From NCBI GenBank assembly GCA_008508345.1, contig QNGE01000775.1, forward strand, positions 1-64,000: a DNA stretch of 64,000 bases, written 5' to 3'. The stretch is from Paragonimus westermani. Taxonomy: Eukaryota > Platyhelminthes > Trematoda > Plagiorchiida > Troglotrematidae. The notes beneath the pieces were generated by a model that saw only the letters and a list, made by a program, of their open reading frames with translations, made no database searches and was not told the DNA's origin. Shown in pieces: positions 19,030-32,100 of the stretch. Within the stretch, counting starts at the first letter, position 1. Each line of letters begins with the position of its first letter. Both the position numbers and the translations under genes were made by a program.

Positions 19030-21049
19030 TTTTTTAATATTTTCAATGTCATTGGAAAACCGGCCATTTGCTTAAAAATAAAGCAGTGAAGTTTGAACGA
19101 AAATCACGCTCAGTAACTACGCAAATGACTGTGGCCAAAGAATGAAAGGAAGCGGGCTCCACTGTGCCGGGCGGTATTCAAAATCGGGTCACGCGGAACA
19201 TGCACAGATTGCTTGAATGAGCTAAAAAGCAATCGACAATAAACATACTAAACGACCGTTTGAAATCTCTCAAAATTTACGACTATGGACAATATATCGG
19301 GGCAGTTTTGGGTCACTTGATTCGCGGCAGAACAATTCAGAATATTGAAGATTTACTGGGCAAAACTATTTCTCTACATAAATAACCTATGGTTAACAAA
19401 CCGTACAGGTGTTAAGCAGATGAACGCTGAGCACGGGATCTATTCATCAACAAATTTCAATCAATAACCCAGTATCGTGAACACTTGAGTGACGCGGTAC
19501 AAAATAAACAAAGGGGGAGTTCAAGTGAGAGTTCGTAACGTCGATACAGAATGAGTTATGAATGATAATGGAAGAAATGTTCAGTCAGTATTCAGTGTAA
19601 TCAATATGTATATGTATATGGGGCCTACAGTAGAATAGTTAGACCATTGGGTATAGGTGTAGGATTAATTAAGATTTGGATTGTGTAGAGTTCAGGCCAT
19701 GTTTGGGTATCTTCGTAGTAACGTCGCTGTGTGCCGATGTGGAGGCTCGAGGGATTGAGCCACACGACGGACGTTTTACCATCGCACTCTCAATTTCAAT
19801 TCTAGTGTGCCGAACACAAATTCGATTGATTCTGACTCAAATCAACAGATTATGGAGAACGGAATACTAGATGAGTCGTTGAAGTAGTGGCACACGCGCA
19901 CAGCGTGCAATTATTTGCACTAGTGAAGAAAGTAAGACTGAATCTTTATGAGGTCTTCTACAGCACATGCAGGCAGAATAATATGTACAAAACAGACGAG
20001 CAGGAGAACACAGTTGTAGCCGGGATCCTTACAAGAGTCACATGATGCCTGAGTCATACACAAGCCTCCGATGATATGACTACATACATGAAACACTGGA
20101 GACCACAAAGCTCTCCTCCCTAGCCTACTGCACCAACTTAGAGTGGAACTAACCTCATAAGTAAATGGTGTGAATTGCCCAAAACATTTCAAATGCTGGT
20201 GAATGTGGCAATGTAGCTGAGGATGTTTCTCACTCCCTGGCTCCCCGAGCCAGCTGTGGTGAAAATTTACCTGATTCACCGCCCACCCGAACCCAGGCAC
20301 AACACGAGATCTAACAGGGGGACCAATCCAAACGTCGCCTCAAAGATTCCGCACCAGGATTGAACGAATAGTTTTGATTTTTCGCCCTCCGCTGCCGGCA
20401 TTTTTTTTCAGGTATTGCACCGATAAACTGGCTGGCTGTGACTCCGCATGTGCTAATACGATCAGCCAATGACAGCGTAATTTTTTCAATACTGATGTAC
20501 AGCCATAGATTCGGATTCTCGTCTCATGAATAGGAACTGCTTACTGCAACCCCTACCACATTTTCTCCTTATTAATTGTATGGAAGGTTTCAATTCAACC
20601 ACGATGTTCAGGGCTATTCCAAGTCCCGATGGCGTGCATTCACGAGTGATGGCGCTGGTGTCTCTAACTTCACATGCTATAGAAGCAGTCGCCAGCCAAA
20701 CCGGTGGTGATGCGTGATAAAGCCTAATAATGCGTGTATGTAGGGTGCGGAGAGGGGGCAGGTGGCATTTTTCTGCGTCGAATTGCTGGCTGGTTTGTTT
20801 CATAACGATGCGGTCGATGTGTACCAGCTGGGTGCTGAGAGAGACCCAATGTAGGAAGCATCATTATCCCTCTTTCTAAGCCGCTGAGCCTCTACAAAGA
20901 AGAAACCCTGGAAGGTGCCCAGTGCAACGTGTACAAACTCAGTTGGGATTTAACGTCTGTTGTAAGCTAGAAGACAGGAAGGATAATCCCGGACTTTTAG
21001 TAGTTCTTTTGATTGTGCTTAACCTACTCCCAGCGTCCGTCGATAGGAT
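19030..21049. other. Unassigned interval
   Basis: A minus-strand frame of 126 codons (20300-19920), GC-richer than its surroundings and Cys/His-rich, has no motif I recognise. A second minus-strand frame at 20803-20486 (105 codons) is likewise unassigned. A T-run lies at 20401-20408. It could be the fossil of another repeat. Confidence 0.25.
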
Positions 21050-21360
21050 TGGTCTAGGGTAGCTGCGTCTGTAATGTCGCGATCGTGTGTAAATTACAAG
21101 CCCGCTAAGCAACAGATTTGGATCCAAAAGGTAGACGGTCGAAGTGGTGAATTTCCTATTTATAAGGTTCTAAGTTACAAGGAAATCATGAAGGACTAAG
21201 GAGAAGAAAAAACAACAAACTTCATTGTCGAATCGACCAAGTACACAGGTTTTGAGACTTACGATTCACTTGAGTACGACCAAAAGTGACAGTCCCGTAA
21301 TGACGAAGCGACCAAGCATACAAGAAATCAATGTGCACGTGAACAAAGGCACAGAGCTGG
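21050..21360 (-). repeat. Direct repeat downstream of the BEL/Pao relic (candidate 3' LTR)
   Basis: Same orientation as 23460-23780. Shared words include GCGTCTGTAA, TTTGGATCC or TTCGGATCC plus AAAAGG, AGACGGTCG, AACAACAAAC and CCGTAATG or GCGTAATGG..GAGCGA-type text. Similarity is about two thirds by eye. On the minus strand it carries TATAAATA near 21165, a TATA-like word. Since the two copies bracket a BEL/Pao integrase relic on the same strand, old LTRs are the simplest reading. Confidence 0.5.
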
Positions 21361-21679
21361 GGAGTAACGGTGAACAAATTCTGTGACAGTAAGCTTCAAT
21401 ATTCAGACACATGACAGCCGTCAAGCGTTCAACGCAGGCAGCTACTTTAACACTAGCCTCCGAAACCAGCATGGTTTCTTAATATTCAGGTAGCTGCAGG
21501 TACAGTGTGTGTCATGACCAGATCATCTTGCCCCTGAACTTTACCCTCTGGCAGCGCCAGTATCCTGCGCCCCTTTGAGAAGACATATGGATTTGGCGTC
21601 TCACCTGATCGCGCCGCTGTTTGTTTCCAAATGCATCTCGCGGATATAATTGCAGCTCGCTATATTACTCACCACAGCC

Positions 21680-22400
21680 TTGAGCTATACACCTAGGTGT
21701 CGAGGGCCTCCAATCCGTGGGACTGGATCACCAGCCTCCACGTTTCATTCAACCTTGGTCCACTTATGGTTCGTCTAGATGGAGAGTAAGTACCTTCCGA
21801 TCCAGCGTCCCCAAAACACACTAGCCAGGTACTCAGCCTGCCTGCATTCATTTGTGTTTATTTCTAACAGTGGGGTTTGGGTACACGGCAGGCCGGGATT
21901 TGGTTTCAAGCGCAACAGATCGTCTGGTGTTGAAACCGAGAGACCGTCATCATCATCGTAGACTGGAACCGAAGGTCTCTTGTCCGGGGTCCTCTAGACA
22001 TCAGTCAAGTAAAAGTAGAGAGCCTCATCAGACACCATCTATCGCTTTACGATAGCCTGCGAGACTTGTCGGAATATGTGAAACATACGCTCCAATGTTT
22101 CACCCCAATGTCCAGTAGCGGGAGAACCAGAGTGCCAGTCGATACCACGGACCACCAGAATTGGATGGGTTTTGTCTTGGCAGAAGACAAGTAGTTTCCC
22201 TTTCAGCTGTGATTCCGCACCCACAAAGATCCACACGTTATCGCTGTACACAACTCCAGACACACCTCGACGGCCAGTGGACCTCATCAGATTAATAAGA
22301 AATGAGTCTGTTGACATTAACTATACTACTTCCAAATATACAACTCTTGTGCTGGAACAATTAAAGAGACGGCCATGTCCATAACAGCTCCACGGGACGG
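21680..22400 (-). pseudogene. BEL/Pao integrase relic
   Basis: Minus strand, read from 22400 down. Blocks in order: RLFNCSSTRVVYLEVV, then a TAG, then MSTDSFLINLMRSTGRRG, VVYSDNVWIFVGAESQLKG (second catalytic Asp in SDN, near 22241), IDWHSGSPATGHWGETLERM (catalytic Glu), SDEALYFYLTDV, LTPDDLL-like SVSTPDDLLRLKPNPGLP, FWGRWIGRYLL, HKWTKVE and GDPVPRIGGPRHLGV. This is the full order of a Pao-type integrase core and its C-terminal domain, which carries the FWxRW...YL...KW block. At least five stops and one frame change make it a dead copy. RT and gag parts are missing; the bracketing repeats lie only about 2 kb apart. Confidence 0.7.
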
Positions 22401-23459
22401 CAGTATCGTTGTTTGAATACCACAAAATAGCCCGGTTGAAACCCCTCCACCGAGACCTAAGACACTGTTTATGGTAACAGGCTTTGGTCGGACCAGCGTA
22501 CCTCGTCGGCCTTCGGAGTGTTCCGTACAGTTTCCAATAAAGGCGCTTTGCTGCTCCAGTAGAACGATGGGTTCACACGCCAGATCCAGTTCTAACTTAC
22601 ACAAGAGGCCCAACGTAATGGAACACTGTCGACTAGCCTTCATGCAAATAAAGAATTTTTCGAACACATTAAACAGGGTATTACACTAAGTAGGGCGTAC
22701 CAATGTGAAGCATGTTTCACGTGCCATTGCGCGCTACCAACGCGGGCTACTGCCAACACCTCTCTTAATTACCGTTCCCTAGTTTGAATCTGTTTCAGTA
22801 ACTTCTCACAGGGTCAACACACCACTTGAAATTCATTCAAACATGAACCTCTCGAACCCGAATAACGTACCTCCCGTGCACTCCGTCTGCACATGACATA
22901 CACGCATATTCCAGTTGAAATGTAATCAGCACATTGTCCAAGGCTGTTCATATGTCCCATTTCCCAACTGTGGTCACATATACAAGCCAGTAATCTTCTT
23001 GTACTCGAATATAAGGAACAGAAGAACAGAAATCATGACGTTTCATGTATTATCTGGGTGTCTTCAGGCTCTCGGATGCATGTGTGAGGTCTAATTAACG
23101 CCTGCTTAAATAGAAGCGTGCGGTTTTTTCAGCGTCGACCATTCAACAGTCGGCGGGATAATTCAAGCTCCTTATGTTCGTGTTCTAAGTCAGGAGTACA
23201 GTGCCTTCTCATGAAATATATACAAAATACAACCTCCTGTATACTTCAAAATCCTCAGATGTGGATGAACAATTCTATGAATTATTTGCAGGTATGAATA
23301 AGGGACCGCCAGAGTTTCACAGAAATTCCGAAGCATCCTACGTCTGGCTAGAAAAATTGGTCTACAATGCTCAGTGCACAATGTACAAGAAATTAATGTT
23401 GGCGTCACACGCTGCAGAGAGCTGAGCAGAATTACTTGTTGATTCCGGACCTCTGGTGG
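22401..23459. other. Upstream part of the BEL/Pao relic and unassigned DNA
   Basis: A minus-strand frame at 22667-22326 overlaps the start of the integrase core in another frame and is mostly its shadow. The rest has no recognised RT or gag block, so the interior of the element is largely deleted or decayed. Confidence 0.35.
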
Positions 23460-23780
23460 ATCCAGGACAGTGGCGTCTGTAAGGAAGGATCGTCTGTAAA
23501 TTCTGAGCCCGTCGAGCAATCGATTCGGATCCAAAAGGGGAGACGGTCGTATTGGCGAGTTTCTTATTAACAAGGTGCTAATGTTCAAGAAGATTATGGT
23601 AAACTGAATAAAGAAAGATAACAACAAACCTCGATATTAAATTCACCCAAATATACACGTTCCGAGATTAACGGTTCACGTAAATATGATCAACTACAAC
23701 AGTCGCGTAATGGCGGAGCGATCAAGCTCAAATGCAACCAGGTACATACACACAAAGGTCCGACAAGGAAAGTTAGGGGA
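23460..23780 (-). repeat. Direct repeat upstream of the BEL/Pao relic (candidate 5' LTR)
   Basis: Second copy of 21050-21360, same orientation, on the upstream side of the minus-strand integrase relic. The ends are not sharp and I could not identify a target-site duplication or primer-binding site. Confidence 0.45.
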
Positions 23781-24792
23781 GAGAAAACACGCGAAGTCAA
23801 GTAGCTAAAAGAAAACGATATCAAGAGTAAATAATGCATGAAGATTGACATTCATAGAAGAACTGACTTGTCACGCGCGTAACTCCAATGTTCGGGTTGT
23901 GACGGCACAGGTCACTGATCTAGCGAATGATTGCCAGCTAATTACTCTTCCCTATTCGTCGTTCCAAATATGCAGACGAGAGAGGTTAACAAGCAAACAG
24001 GTACAAGACGTGCACCGAAGAATTACACATATGAGGTCAGCAAATTCCCCGAATCCCGTATATAATTGACTTGTAGACTGGGCTGAATAAAGTGAACGAG
24101 TTCCACCGTGTGGTCGTTTTGTACTACCTATAATACACACACCGCCCTCGTGACTCGTTGCAGTTGTTGTTCCAGTGTTCTGTTGTGTGTCTGATTGTTG
24201 TGTGTTGGGACTACTTTACTTATCATACATTGATCGTACACTCTCGTTTTCATTTCAGTGCGTACGTGCTCATAGAACATTGTGTTGATCTTTTGTGTTT
24301 CACAGTGTCATTCTGCAAGAAAGGGTCGTAGTCCTTATGGAGAAGGATTCCAATGTAATGAGACGAACCAACGAGGAGGGAATAAGTAAGGCTGGGAACG
24401 TAGCCGTCAACGTTCCTTTAACACAAAACGACCATCGAACACTCAATGCAAGCAGACACTTCGACAATATTGCTCGAACAAACTATACAGTCGGTTTCAT
24501 ATAAAGCCGGTATAAAATTGCTAGTGAAGGATGCTAGAAATGCTAAGAGCCAAACGTCCCCAAACAACTCATGTGAAACTTCCAGTGGTGCGGTACGAAC
24601 AAATGGATGACGAATTCGGATGCTGGGTTGCCAGTTACGATGCTTTGTAATTGGTATAGACGGAAACGCTAAACATATCAGTTACATCAGAAAGATATGC
24701 AGGAATTTTACTGTGAATAATGCTCAAATAAAACAAGCGCACCTACAACAATGCCTCAGACAAAATACAGTGATACAATTCGGACGCTTTTT
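23781..24792. other. Unassigned interval
   Basis: Frames at 23845-24069 and 24295-24504 (plus) show plausible amino-acid composition but no motif. A pyrimidine-rich stretch ending TTTCATTTCAG at about 24247-24259 could be a splice acceptor. Confidence 0.25.
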
Positions 24793-24909
24793 AATGTATT
24801 GTCGGGTGGAATCCTAAAGATATGGACGCAATGATCTACAGGACGCAAACGCTATGCAATTCACCAGACACAGCAGCTGATTTTGTTAACTGGTGTGCGT
24901 CAGACCCAG
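24793..24909 (+). other. Candidate internal exon ending at a consensus splice donor
   Basis: The frame between a TAA near 24792 and the donor reads PKDMDAMIYRTQTLCNSP and then FVNWCASDP, ending at CCCAG|GTAAGT (24909/24910), a full consensus donor. No domain is recognised and no clean acceptor was found. It could be a host exon or a chance. Confidence 0.25.
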
Positions 24910-25670
24910 GTAAGTTGTGTTCGTATGTCTGGAAGATCTCGTTGCTTTGTCAGCCCTGACGAAGACACTGTGATGAATTCTGCAGCATAGTGTCAGTGAC
25001 ATTGACTACAGTGATGGCGACAAACTGTGAATTGCCTGAGGCACGTGCAAGCATGTGCGGACCGTTCACCGATGGTTGTGTATGGCGTTACACAAGTATG
25101 TGGAAAGTAAATCACAACTGACAAGTACACAATATTTGAAACAGTTTGTTCCCCTTATGAACTTGAGTAACAATGTACGAAATGTTACTCCGGAGAACAT
25201 CACATGAATTGCGCCTTCTCATTGTACACAATAGGCAACAAGAGCCACGATTTGCACACTATAATTCCGGCTTGGGTTGTAAAAATTTTCTTCCAAAAAT
25301 TTCGTCTTTCCTTATTTTGCTGTCACTGGGCAAAAAAATTCGGTGATTGAGCTTCGATGTTATTATGAAATACAGTTAGTTTTTAGGGCGGTATCTTGTT
25401 TACTGATTAGTAGTAGGGGATTTTGGTTTGCGTACAAATTGAACACCACCAAAAATTGGTCGCAACTGTAGCATTCCCATAGACTTTCCAGTCGCTCCCT
25501 TTCGAAAAGAAACACTAGATTCGGGTTTCGTTCTCATTACAACGCGTCAGTAGTGCGTAGCCTCGAAGTGGCACGAAAGGAACTGGAGTCTAGTGCTTCT
25601 GTTCAAAAGAGGCCGACTGGAATGTATACGGGAATGAGACAGCTTCGATCAATTTTGGATGATGCTCAGT

Positions 25671-25685
25671 ATATATATATATATA
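25671..25685. repeat. (AT)n microsatellite
   Basis: Seven AT units. A similar (AT)n lies at about 28852-28866. Confidence 0.8.
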
Positions 25686-27374
25686 AAACAAAATCCCTGT
25701 TACTAATCAGTAATCTACGAAATTCTTATTTGACTATGTACTGAGACTATTGAGGTAGACAGTCTTACTCTGAGATCTTATTCTACTCACGGGGGTTTTG
25801 TCACTTAACATAACAGCAAAGAAAATATTTGTGGTAGACCCAAGGTCACTGCTGGAGAAGTCAGTAGTAAGCACGAAGACGGACAGCTCATGCTGTAAAG
25901 GTTCAATTCTGGACATGAACAAGGCAAAACTGTAGATTTTACAACATATACTCATCCGGTTCAGGGTGGTTCCAGACTGACCTACAGGGTGGTTATGAGT
26001 GGAACGCCCTATACCAAAAATCACCTTGCAATTGCATGGATGATTAACCAGTTAATTTCGGTTGGAAATATTTGCCACTTCTAAATTATGATGGACAAGG
26101 ACTTCACTTAATTTAGGTAGATGAAAAAGAACCTGGAGGAATGTTTCAGAGAATATTCCACACAATCTCTTTGTTAAAAATATATCACTTTTCCAAAGCG
26201 TTGTACAGAATGATGACGACCAACCCGATAAAACCCAAAAACTCGCGATAGGGCACATTCGAAGCTACTGCCCGGAGTTTCTGAATACACACCGGCTGTG
26301 GGTCATGTGAAACTCCTCAAGTGCCTTAAACTCACTCCGAGAGAGTATGTAAAAGCCTGGATTTAAATCGTGTGTATGTCTAGCCGCTAACATATCTTCC
26401 AACAATTACGCACTTATTAGTATTGAGTCTTAGCGGCAATCGACACCTGAATGAAATTGGGGTTTGTTCGTGTTCTCCACTCTTCACCATTAGATCATTT
26501 TTACGCGTGTGGAAACCATTGCAGCAGCACGTGGATTGACGAAACCTGTAAGGAGTAGCTCCAGTGGGGGTTATTCGTGTGACTAGTTGTAAAGGGATTA
26601 GAGAACAAAATAATTTGCTTAACCAACTTCCTGATGAAATTTTCAGTGGTTTCATTACGCCGTCCGTTTGACGAGCAAGTTTCTCGATCACAACAGACTT
26701 ACTGTCCAGTCTGGCTGACCGCCTTTGTCTATGTGTGAGGAATAATTTAGGTTACGCGACGAGATTCAACGTGTTTAGTTTCACTCCGCACACCTCACTC
26801 AACAAGTCAAAAACACAAATTCAGCCGCCTGCATGAAAACAGTTCTCACCTCAAGCAATTAACCGTACACGAATAAAATACAGCGTTCAAGTAAACCGAG
26901 CTATCAGTGCAAACCACAGCTGACAGTAACACACAACTTTTAGATAATAACCGAGGTCAAACCACATTAGTGATAAGCAATAAGGCAAAATTGTTGATTT
27001 AGTAGAGGTCTACCTGATAGTCTCAACTATAAGATTGACTTCGCAATCCACAGTTTCGAATTAGCCTAAGCAAAATAACGAAATGAACGAATTTGAGAGT
27101 TGCGTCGTAAAAGTAATCCAACTGTGCTTACTTTTTGGAGGTTAGTCGATACAAATGTTTTGCAGGTGAAATGAAGAATAGTGTAAGATGTGGACGGTCA
27201 ACCTCAACATAAAAAAGCCAAAATTGCTGGAGGGATTCGTCATATAAACGACGAAAAGCAACTTTCAACCAGATAAGTAAATACACAGTTAATTAATTAG
27301 TTTTCACTTAAGTGAATAACTATTTACTTAAGCAAGTAACTAGGTAGGCTGGCAAGCAGGCGGCTCATTTTGCT

Positions 27375-27445
27375 TAGTAAGTCTGGAAAGTCTATCTGAA
27401 TGCGAAGGCTACGATCAAATGTGAGTGATGGTCAACTTGAAAAAA
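27375..27445 (+). repeat. 3' end of a dispersed SINE-like repeat
   Basis: TCTGAATGCGAAGGCT followed by GTGATGGTCAACTTGAAA matches the 3' parts of the copies at 48330-48385 and 55665-55715. No 5' promoter-like part is visible in this copy. Confidence 0.4.
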
Positions 27446-28849
27446 AGGATAGATGCATTGGTCGCTTCGTCGTTTCATATAGGTTGTCAAGCGATTTTCG
27501 TAACAGCGTTGTATCCTCAATTGTTGATAGGTGCAATTCGTAAAATGACCGACTGTCAAATGATGATCTTAAATTCACAGCCAGTGAGATTTTCATTTAA
27601 ATACTGGAATACTAGATGAATCTTTAACCTCCTTGCATATTACGTCAATTTTAATGGTATAGGTTTGTTGGGGACATGATTGGTGGATTATTGCAACGCT
27701 TCGTGTGATTTTCATGTTGTCAACTTTTGACACCCCAATTTTTGAGATGAAACAGTATTTGGATTTCATTCTCTCCAATATGAATTGAAGTTTCTTGCGA
27801 ACTGCTAGATGATGGGTTAGATATGACTTTTCTGTCACGTCTCGCCTTTTGAATTCAATGTGCAGAAATTTGGCTTTCGAATTCTGACACTTTGTGCTTC
27901 CTTACTTGAAGAAGAAACATGGGCGACTGGTTGAAATGTACGAGCAACATTTTTGATATAGACCCATTGTAGAGTAAAAAGATTAACAAAAGTGATGTGA
28001 TAAGTTCGAGTTTTGGAACAGACTTAACGCTATTGCGTAGTGATGGGGGCCAGAAACATTTAGTTGAGATAATTTTTAGAACCTGCATGGATTGAACAAG
28101 TGTTGAACAGTGTTTCGGATTACACAATGTATTCGAATTTGTATGAAGTGGGAGACAAGAAGTCTAACCAGTAAGCATTTTATAAAGCGATAGACTTTCA
28201 AATGAACACATCTCCAAGTACACTGCTGAACAATAATGAAAGGGACAGTTATCACGGTTTGGCATTTTGATGGCGTGCTAACTACTATCTACACTGTAAT
28301 TTCCGTGTACCTATCTTTAAACCTACATCGTCTTGGTAACTTAATAACTATCAATGATCAGTCAATCAGTCGAATTGCACATTAGAAAACACACCTATCA
28401 CCACTTTGTTGCGTTAGAGACACAGTATCTGCGGTATGTGATAAGACAATAGTGATGAATAGTGAAGTCAGTGTAATTGTATCCTGAATAAAACAATACA
28501 TTCATCCTCGGGAGGTTGAAACGAGCAGGGCCAAGAGTTAACGAAAACTGCTGAAACGACTTTTCTTCATATACCAAAGGGATGTTCTGTGATGTGTTCC
28601 TGTTTTGCCTACTGTTGTGATCTTTAAAAATCTAATCCAGAACGAGGTTCCCTGCTCTTGGAAATCAATCAGTTAAGGTGATCGTAAAGTTGTTCACTGT
28701 GATCCAGACCAGGCAACGGAACACTTTGAGAACCAGTGGGGCAACGGATTGCCTCGCTTACACAGGACACTACGATCCTGATATATCTAATGATTCCAGC
28801 AAGACCAAATTCCAACCAAATATACCTAAAGTAAGTCTTTGTAGCCACC

Positions 28850-29180
28850 TACATATATATATATATTTGTTAGCAGTACCGCACTCGCGAGGGAACAGCC
28901 GGAGGTACTTCTTTGCAGTCCGCGTGTGTTTCGCCTGGAATTCTCTACCCCAAGATGTCGCTCACTCACCCAACTTAAATATTTTCAAAACTAATCTAGA
29001 CTCATTTTTATCTACACAACCAAATATCGAACCCCCACACAGTGCTTAAATTCTGTAAAAAAAAACTCACAGACGCATTCTTGTTTTTCATTGTACGCAC
29101 ATCACATACTTCCATCCTGTGGTAATTGTAAAGCTGATTGCTTCTTATACCATTAAAACCTTGAATTACCTTGAATTATA
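28850..29180 (+). pseudogene. 3' end of a CR1/Jockey-like LINE
   Basis: A frame ending at 29047 reads SRGNSRRYFFAVRVCFAWNS then LPQDVAHSPNLNIFKTNLDSF, the conserved C-terminal block (FFxVRxxxxWNSLPxxVxxxxxxxxFKxxLDxF) of CR1/Jockey-type RT proteins. A non-coding 3' part of about 130 bp follows and ends in a short tandem tail, ACCTTGAATT repeated at 29159-29178. Such tandem tails are typical 3' ends of these LINEs. Only the last ~60 codons are present, so the copy is strongly 5'-truncated. It differs in sequence from the relic at 14590-15600. Confidence 0.65.
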
Positions 29181-32100
29181 CATATGAATACATGTATGGA
29201 AGTACTGATGATGTGACCAATCACTCCTTCCAATTATTCTTCACCTAGTTTGCACGCTTTTAGTTTATCTGAATAACACGGAGAATTGTGGGACTACGCC
29301 TAATGCATTATATAACACACTCAACAGCTTCGATATGCATTTTTTCCAAATTGCAGCGGATAGTGGCGTTTAGCAATATCCTATTCCAGTCAGTGAACAT
29401 CATTTCACTGACAGTACACAGTTCACCCACCTGAACCAATGAAATAGTTTGTTGTACAACTTAACTCAGGCGTTCTTCGAAGCTTCGTATATCTCTCTGT
29501 TACGCTGAAAAAATGATTAACCTTTTGTTCCACCCTGTTTCTTTCCAGATTAAATGATCGCATTGTAACTAATACTCAGGTTTCAGTGATCTTCTCCTTC
29601 GATCAACATCTGCTTTTTTAACGGAGCGACCAAAGAAACTGTAATCGACAAACGCAATCCATGACAACTTGGTGGTTTTTCTTTTGACATCTGATTGGGT
29701 GAATGTAATTCACTTTTTAAAAAGTTATCTAATGTTTTATCACAAGATTAACATAAAACTTTTTCCGCACACTGTTAACATTAGATCATACATTCAGGCT
29801 TGTTTTAGATACATGCAGTTTATTCATTAATTTATCACATAGTTGTCAGTCCATGAACCGAAACATCATCGCTTTGTCTTGAAGATGCTCGTATTATCAC
29901 TGAACCACTCACCCTTGAATCGTCACAAGGGTGCTCTTCGGTTCGACTTTCTAAGTGAAACTGTGATTCACGATTTCAAACAGGTCTGTTCTGGTGTGGA
30001 TACCACCGGAGAAACTGCTGTATTGCGTGCTTGCTTATAGTGTTTATTCAGGCGTGACATTACAAGTGTTCTTTTGGCTTCAAAATACACGTCAGCGTAC
30101 AGAAGTTAAGTTTGCATTAAAGAATTGATAGCCGAAAGAAACAACTCCATAAACTAACTTATGGACGTTATGTGACTGTGTAAAGGCTATCCATAATTCC
30201 TTTCAGAAACACTTGATCGCAAACGTTCTTGTCATTAACCCATGTACCTCAGACTGTTTCGAGTGTGATCCAAACTAACCAACTCTTTTGTCTAAACGGT
30301 AGATGGCGGATTATGTATGAAGTGGACTGGAGTGAATTCCTGTAATAGGGTGCGCAGTCGAGGTAAACCTGGTGAACGTATCTGATGGTTTGCAACAACC
30401 ACAAAATCACTCTAGTGCTTCCGGTGAAGTTTTATCACCTGTTACATACTACTTGTCTTTCCGCACTGAATCACACGTACTTTATGCTGGGGAAATCCTT
30501 AAGCAATCAACGAATCACTCACCCTTGCAACCTTACGTTCGTATGTTTCCGTATGACTTTGTGTAAGAAAGTCTTATTTCATCAGTTCGCATTCCACAAA
30601 CCAATATATAACCGACATTTGGTAATTTTCGATCAACATACGGACCCGGAACTTGTGATGAGATGAAGGAAATGCTGATGACATAACAAATTTATTCTAA
30701 AAAGATCAAGTAATCTAGCAGTATTAAAAAGAAATCACAGAAAGATTGCCACTTTTACTCTGCGTAAGGTCCATCCAGTAGATTACAGCGAGTTCTTAGT
30801 GGAAATCAGGCCCAGTCCACGTCTGGTTTGAGATATGTAATAGTTCACAACTATTCCATTCTAGATTTTTGTAAAGTTGACCATATCAAAGCCTTCGCGT
30901 ATCAAAGTTCAGGTGTAATGTCTACACCTTCAGCAGTTGAGATTGATGGCATTGATGCAGTAGCTGGTTATGATCAGAACATGGCACAACGAAAATACAC
31001 ACGTATATAAAAAAATGTGAATAATGACGTATCAAATATAAGGGATTACGGTTGGCGGCATTCGATTCGGATTAGCCTGTCACAGTGACCGAAGCCAAAG
31101 GATGTCTGCGTTTGACCATCACCGCAATTGGCTTGCGCCTCACCTCTTTCAGTTCCACCCATATACCAAAAATCTAGTGTAAACCCGAAGGAATAAGACC
31201 GGGAGGTGTGTCATTGAGGCCCGTATGTCCAGCCGGCCAATGCTGGTCAGACAGTTGATTGGGTAGTAAGGAAAGGAAACTCTTGTCTCTCGGAGACTAA
31301 ACAGAGAGAGGCTGCAATGACTAGATCTGAACTAAGAGGAAAGATTTGTGAAGTGTAATACAGTATAGGAGTGCAGGTTAGTGCATCCCAGAGAAGATGA
31401 GGATGGAAAACAAAATCCTCATTGAACAATGAAAAGCCAGACAGACCATTCATCATACAATACACTAACAAAGCTGAAGAAGTGAATGGGTAGGAGATTG
31501 CAGACACCTAAGTTTCTGAAAAGAAGAGCGGATTAATTGTCAACGACCAGGCTTTTGGCCGATGCAGTCGCTAACATGAATAGAATGGATAGGCTCATAT
31601 GCTTATATAAGGGGATAACAGACTAAATAACAAGCTGTTTAGGCTTGTCAAAATTCTGTTAGCGCCATAGAAATAAAATCAACAGTTGTATATCTTTGGC
31701 TGGGACAATAGAAACTTGCGGGGTATGACAGACGGATAGATTGGTGTGAGAGTAATTCTTGACTTTTAATTCCTTTGCTGGTTGAACCTGTGCCAGTCTT
31801 GGAGTCAAAAATCATGTCGGTACGACTGCATACCATTTAGCTCATGTTTTGCAACAATGTTTTGCAACAATGAATATCATTGCTCTTGATGTGTTGCGTA
31901 GAAGTGTGTGACAAAACTCGAGTACTGGCGGTGGCAGCGTTCGTGGCCAGCAGCCGTGCCAAACAATGAACAGGGTAATATGTTGGCATCATCGACATCA
32001 ACGTTGCTGACAGAGTTGGTATCGTGTTTCATATCAGGCTCTGTGTCGGTTGGCGATCAAATAAATTTACTGCTTTTATAGTACACATTAGCCTCTGAAA

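Larger units (their letters stand above)
24910..28849. other. Unassigned, AT-rich interval
   Basis: No gene recognised. Contains an (AT)n microsatellite at 25671-25685, a region of CTTAAG palindromic words at 27305-27340, and a SINE-like 3' end at 27375-27445 (listed separately). Minus-strand frames at 26024-25734 and 26691-26380 are open without known motifs. Confidence 0.3.

Noticed and set aside
19920..20300. 126-codon minus-strand frame as a gene
   Set aside because: No motif, no conserved-looking block, and surrounding DNA is repeat-like; kept only as a note in the interval.
22180..22310. CTGATGAGG word as hammerhead ribozyme core
   Set aside because: No GAAA core or matching stems follow; it codes LMR in the integrase relic. 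A second CTGATGAGAAA near 1879 lacks stem II.
22326..22667. 113-codon minus-strand frame as an independent gene
   Set aside because: It overlaps the start of the BEL/Pao integrase core in another frame; the integrase frame explains the conserved text, and the rest lacks a motif.
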